A DNA stretch of 64,000 nt, from contig JAFEUB010001102.1 of NCBI GenBank assembly GCA_024529925.1, positions 1,789,501 to 1,853,500 on the forward strand, written 5' to 3'. The notes under the pieces were generated by a model. The model was not told the DNA's origin, searched no databases, and saw only the letters and a list, made by a program, of their open reading frames with translations. This document shows positions 59,818 through 64,000 of this stretch, one piece after another. This DNA is from Ophthalmolycus amberensis (lineage: Eukaryota > Chordata > Actinopteri > Perciformes > Zoarcidae). The translations under genes were made by a program, and so were the position numbers. The first letter of the stretch is position 1; every line of letters begins with the position of its first letter.

Positions 59818-59928
59818 CCGTGCACTCTGGCCGGCGAAATGCTGGTCGTCGTCCGTCTGCGTGCTGGTCCTGCTGCGGACGTCACCGTCTTCAGGCTCAA
59901 AGTCAGAGTCGTCCAACTCCTCTGGAGT
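59818..59928 (-). CDS. ctnna1: Alpha-E-catenin exon (phosphorylated linker)
   Basis: A 111-bp exon of exactly 37 codons between TTACAG and GTAAGA. It encodes TPEELDDSDFEPEDGDVRSR and TSTQTDDDQHFAGQSAR, matching human residues 634-670. This acidic linker connects the M region to the actin-binding domain. The serines and threonine known as CK2/CK1 targets in mammals (S641, S652, S655, T658) are all kept: DDSDFE, RSRTS and QT. The EELDDSDFE spelling fits alpha-E rather than alpha-N catenin. The stretch DDQHFAGQ differs from the mammalian DDQLIAGQ. Confidence 0.97.
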
Positions 59929-62131
59929 CTGTAACGGATCCACAGGGAGGGGCAAAGGAGGAGAGAAGAAACAAGGGTCAGGGGTCAGAGAAGAAGCTGT
60001 TAGTCGTATGTGGAGAACGTTAAATAACATTGGCACGCTACAGCCTTTTCAGCACTATCAAAAAACCAACCTGCTTACTGTCTGTGAGAAACGCCTCGAC
60101 GCTGCCAGCCAGGGCAACCTCAGATAAATTGTCTTTCGCTCGGGCGGCTTGGTACAAGAAACCGTAAACTCAAAATGAATTTGTAAATCAAGTGTAATGT
60201 GCTGCCTGTGCATTTTGAGAGGGGAAAAAGAATGAAGGTGCAAGCTGGCATGAAACATATTGGGAGCAAAAACGCTTCATAGTCCCATCTGTTGCTGCTA
60301 TCTGTGGAGAGGCGTGTGAGGCGCGAGTTGTGTTCTTCGAGAGCGTCGCCACTTCACCTCGTCCCTAACTTTGAATCCAAAACGAGCCACGAGCAAAAAA
60401 GCATTTTCCCCATGACTACGAATGTTCAAAAGAGCGTCTCTCTCTCAAAGGGTCGTGCTAAAGTCAAAACACAAGACTGATTGACGGGGAAATGGATTTG
60501 GTGGCGACGCGCGGGGGGGGGGGGGGTGATGATGTGGACAGATAAGGTTGCAGTATCACGCCTGTGCCACTACTTGTGCTTATCCAGCTGTCTCAATACC
60601 TCCCTTCTGTAATGGATTTGGAGCCCTCGCGTCTAAAAATAGCTAAAGGTCTCTGAACAACCTTACACTGCTTTATGAAATGTAGAGATGCTCTTGTTCT
60701 CAAGGGAATAGGGGGGGGGTATAGTTTTCAGAAACAAAGATGTCTGTGTGTGACTCACAGGCGTCTCTTTCAAGCCAGCCAATGCTGCTCAGCGGGACAG
60801 AGATATCACCTGCTGTGGCCTGTGCAACAGATAACCTGCGAATGTGGGAGGCTCAGAAATGAAAGCTCGTCGTGGGAGCGACGGGACACCGTACTGTAGA
60901 TATGCGACAACAATAGCCTGCAGTTTAATTAAGGGGTTTTGTCAAAGTAGAGCCGCTGGCACAGTAAGTGAAATTTGAATGGAGTCTTTCATGCTGTGGC
61001 AAAATACGCTTCAATACGACATCAAAATTGACATTTCTCGTAATGTCCAGACCCTCCACTGTCTGAAATATTCAGTTCCAGCTGCATCAGCCTGTGACCA
61101 GCCCACGATATCGTGACAGGGTCCAGAGCTGAAATTACAATATTGTGACAGTCTAGTATTCTTGTCTGCTGACATAGCTGTGGACACGGCAGTCCAAATG
61201 TAAAATGGCTTTTTTACTTTGGTGACATTCTTCTCATCGCCTCTGGAAGTAAAGCAGTTTTTTTGTTTTTTTTGAAGGGCAGAGACGGCACAATCACCTT
61301 GGGCCGTGACGCACCGCACAAACCAAAAGGTAACGACAGCTGCCCGCTGTATCTCTCCGTCAGCAGCTCCCTGACTTTGAGACAGTTTGATGTCTGGGAG
61401 GCATTATTCTGTGATGTCGCTGGAGGTGGGGAGAGGGCTCTGCTGCCTGTCAACTATCCGAGGGACACCCGACGGAGGCTGCCCGGGCACCACTTACAGA
61501 GGTTAAAGACTTGTCTATCTTGAGTAGCCCCAACCACACACTTGTCTGTTCTGATTTAAAGAGCGGGGCCACTGTGTCGCGCAGGCATGAGAGGTCCGTG
61601 TGTGTGTGTGTGTGTGTGTGTACGCATGCCCTCTGGAGAAGTTGTCTCTCTGTGTTCAACTCGGCTGATTTGCAACATTCCATATTTCTTTGGACTCGGA
61701 GCAGAGCGCGGTCAGTTTCACATGTGCGCGGTGCCACTGAAGGGCAGCTCAGCCAAGCAAACGGTTCTTCCAAATGGAAATGATCGTTTTTGACACACTC
61801 GTCTAATCTCATTACAAACGACAGCAATTAAGAGTGAGCTTAAGTAGATCGCTGCGCAGATACTGCTGGAAACTACCCGGCTGAGCCAACCGAGAAACTT
61901 CCCGCTGAATTAACACCACGAAACCTGTGAGGATTATCTCACACACACCTGATCACGAAATCCTGGCAAATCCATGAGGAACAGCAGCTTTTTTGTTTTT
62001 TAAGATAATGGAAAACGTTTAAGTTGAATCTCATCACTATCTCCAGCTCATAGTTAAAAATGGCAGAATTAATTATAAGAAAGCAAGATTTTTTTTGATA
62101 AATCCTCTGTTATTTTCAACTCGCCTACACC

Positions 62132-62159
62132 ACACACACACACACACACACACACACAC
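62132..62159. repeat. (CA)n microsatellite
   Basis: About 14 CA units within a ctnna1 intron. Confidence 0.9.
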
Positions 62160-63039
62160 CAGGTAGTGTTCAGCCCGCCCCACCGGCCCAATGTTAACAG
62201 CTTAATCAATCTGGATAACAAGAGTGAAGCTGGGGCAGATGGAAAGTGAATGTAGTTCTCTGGCTGGCAGTCCAACTCAAAGAACGCTAATTAAAACCTC
62301 CATTTTAAATCAATTGCTTATTATAATGCAAATGCTGCATAATCCCGCCCCCCCCTTCTCCTTTGGTTGTTGTCTGTCGAAGCAGCATTATTCATGGGGC
62401 CCGGGCACAGTTTTGGCGCACCATTGTCAACACGAAATGTGCTGTCAAGACTAATGATTCCAATTCAAAAGATTTACGTGTTGAAAATAATAGAGGATGG
62501 CATAATACAACCAACCAGCACATTGTATCTCAACGGAGTAAATACATAATTACATGCTGTTACACATGAGATGATGTTTCAACTAATTCATTCCCTTCTT
62601 AATATACACAAAATCTAATTTGCCGAATGTTGTGCAGTCAAACTTAAAAGCCTTAAGAACTATCAATTTCTTTCTTTTCTTTTTTTTAATAACTAGAGTG
62701 GGGGTTTCTTTTTTGTGCGTTAGCGCATTGTCAGTCAATTAGGTACCCAACTAACATCCGTCTCAGTTATAGTTCTACTCAAGCAGAGGCCATTAGCACA
62801 CAGACAACTAAGGCTGTTGTTGCACTAGATTGCAAGCCGGGTCAATTAGGTCTGCTCTTGCATGAGACAAGTTAATCATTGGCTTCTCGGACGGCACGCG
62901 GATACACATTCTCACATTCCATTAAAAGCAGCATGTGGTGCACGGAGCAATGGCGAGATACGTATGGTGAAAAAAACCACACTCCTGTGTGTGATTACGT
63001 TTGAGAGAACCATTATAACTAGTCCTCGTCAAAATGATA

Positions 63040-63545
63040 TTCTTACTAGCAGGTCAGAATATCGACAGCTTTGAGTGTACTCGTAAATTTAGGATATCTT
63101 TAAATCCGTAAAAAGTACAAGTGGACATTTTGACAATTAATAGCGAGACAGATATCCGTAATCTCATTCTTGCTATCCAAAAGAACATTTCAGATATCCA
63201 CAATTACATTTCCCTTATCAATATATTCAGAATGACATCATGGATGTCTGGAATGTTTCTTTTTTTTCATTTTGGACACATGAAATCAAAATCATGACCG
63301 TTAATAATTGGATTGTAGATATCTGAAATGAGTTTTTTTTCCTGGTTATATTGCAGATACGCAGAATGTTCATTCTAGATACCGAAAGGGCAATTGTGGA
63401 TATCTGAAATTGAAAGCCCAATAATACACATCAATGGCGAAAGTAGCGTCACTTTTCACAGGAAGAATGACGTCGTGGACATATGTAGTGGAAGGCTTGA
63501 ATTACGGATATCTGCGATAAATTCAAGTCTAGAATTTAAAAAGCC
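63040..63545. repeat. Degenerate GATATCTGAAAT repeat array, both orientations
   Basis: The motif gatatctgaaat or its inverse atttcagatatc recurs about every 20-60 bases (for example near 63190, 63318 and 63398, with weaker forms near 63150, 63355 and 63505). Minus-strand translation shows the echo FQISTI at three places, confirming periodicity. The copies are diverged and interleaved with unrelated bases. Confidence 0.65.
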
Positions 63546-63727
63546 ATTAAAACAGCTTTCCACAACATTTATATATCATTACACTACAATAGCCAAGGAC
63601 TCTCAAAAGGTTCCTCTTCCTGTTAATACAGATCAGAACTAAAGATATCTGCTTTAAGCTCACAGCCGGGTGAAAATCTTGTGCTGCAGAAGCAGAAAAA
63701 ATAAATAAAAGAACGAGTGCGACTTAC

Positions 63728-63879
63728 GCGGATCATGAGGACAGCCTTGCGAATGTCGCGAATGCCATCATACACCAGACGGGACGCGTCGATGAACGCG
63801 TTCTCATCCACGGGTCGAGAGGAGTTTGCGCTCAAGGCCTCCACTGCAGACTCCACTTGCTCCGTGAACCGTGGCATGA
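63728..63879 (-). CDS. ctnna1: Alpha-E-catenin exon (end of the M region); gene continues off the right edge
   Basis: A 152-bp exon between CGCCAG and GTAAGTC. Two bases complete a leucine codon begun in an exon outside the window; 50 codons follow: MPRFTEQVESAVEALSANSS, then RPVDENAFIDASRLVYDGIR and DIRKAVLMIR (human residues about 584-633). It is the last helix of the M-III four-helix bundle. The internal methionine is not a start: mammalian alpha-catenin has some 580 residues before it. Alpha-catenins link cadherin and beta-catenin to F-actin at adherens junctions; about 324 of some 906 residues lie in this window. Confidence 0.97.
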
Positions 63880-64000
63880 CTGGCGGAGGAGAGATGGAGG
63901 ATGGGGGGGGGGGGGGGGGGGGGGGGGGGGTGGAAGAAGGGGGAAAAGAAAAACAATATTGATGAAAATTCACTCCAAAAACAACATGAAGAAAGGTCAA
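63880..64000 (-). other. ctnna1: ctnna1 intron (partial), with a 28-base poly-G tract
   Basis: Intron sequence upstream of the last visible acceptor. The G28 run at 63903-63930 reads as a poly-C stretch on the transcribed strand. It ends about 23 bases upstream of the CGCCAG acceptor and so forms most of the polypyrimidine tract. Confidence 0.85.
63903..63930. repeat. Poly-G tract, 28 bases
   Basis: The longest homopolymer in the window. On the ctnna1 strand it is C28, close to the 3' splice site of the exon starting at 63879. Confidence 0.95.

Larger units (their letters stand above)
59929..63727 (-). other. ctnna1: ctnna1 intron, 3.8 kb
   Basis: GTAAGTC and CAG ends, phase 0. It contains a G run at 60511-60523, (GT)n at about 61597-61620, (CA)n at 62132-62159 and a degenerate GATATCTGAAAT repeat array at about 63040-63545. 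No gene is recognised. Confidence 0.9.

Noticed and set aside
63040..63545. CRISPR-like array
   Set aside because: Repeats are diverged, irregularly spaced and in both orientations, and the DNA is vertebrate nuclear.
63728..63877. Alternative translation start at the Met of MPRFTEQ
   Set aside because: This Met is internal in alpha-catenins and the exon has a normal acceptor with a split Leu codon.
44102..63879. Alpha-N-catenin (ctnna2) as the gene
   Set aside because: The DSI end, the KREKQD tail and the EELDDSDFE linker agree with alpha-E-catenin; alpha-N ends DSF and has a different tail. An alignment would settle any remaining doubt.

Overview
This 64 kb window is vertebrate nuclear DNA, almost certainly from a teleost fish. 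It is dominated by non-coding DNA with simple repeats, (CA)n tracts and unusually long G/C homopolymers. It carries fish-type mobile elements: a BEL/Pao retroelement, an L2/CR1-like LINE, hAT and PIF-Harbinger DNA elements, and an HE1-like tRNA SINE. It also holds the spliced 3' end of one conserved gene, an alpha-catenin. There are no operons, ribosome binding sites or CRISPR arrays. Nearly all open frames of 60-150 codons are chance or antisense frames.

Right third (about 42.5-64 kb): the last six coding exons of an alpha-E-catenin gene (ctnna1) lie on the minus strand. They run from the exon at 63728-63879 to the stop codon at 44102-44104, followed by a roughly 1.6 kb 3' UTR. All five visible introns have GT/AG ends and matching phases. 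The joined exons cover the end of the M region, the phosphorylated linker, the whole F-actin-binding domain and the C-terminal tail, corresponding to human residues of about 584-906. The gene continues beyond the right edge.

Left two thirds (1-42.5 kb): I find no convincing host protein-coding gene. The region is intergenic or deep intronic DNA. In order it holds a palindromic foldback element (about 1.46-1.81 kb), a LINE remnant (2.1-2.3 kb), a hAT MITE with a perfect 8-bp target duplication (6.9-7.3 kb) and a PIF-Harbinger derivative with a MADF-like remnant (9.3-10.4 kb). Next comes a multi-layer nest (11.8-18.9 kb), then an L2/CR1-like LINE with one frameshift (21.6-22.9 kb). A decayed DUF4806-like gene with a CpG-rich upstream region follows (32.2-34.3 kb).

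The nest is the most informative structure. A tRNA-derived SINE was split by a hAT element (11953-13584) and by a solo-LTR-like element (13616-18836). That LTR was in turn split by a young BEL/Pao element (13650-18255) whose two 347-bp LTRs differ at one base that I can see. The BEL element has a single 1205-codon frame with gag-like region, zinc knuckles and protease. Most of the reverse transcriptase, the RNase H and the integrase are missing, apparently through three deletions that all keep the frame. It is a gag-competent-looking, non-autonomous element and the best candidate here for something not yet described.

All family assignments rest on motif recognition by eye. No database search or alignment was run.
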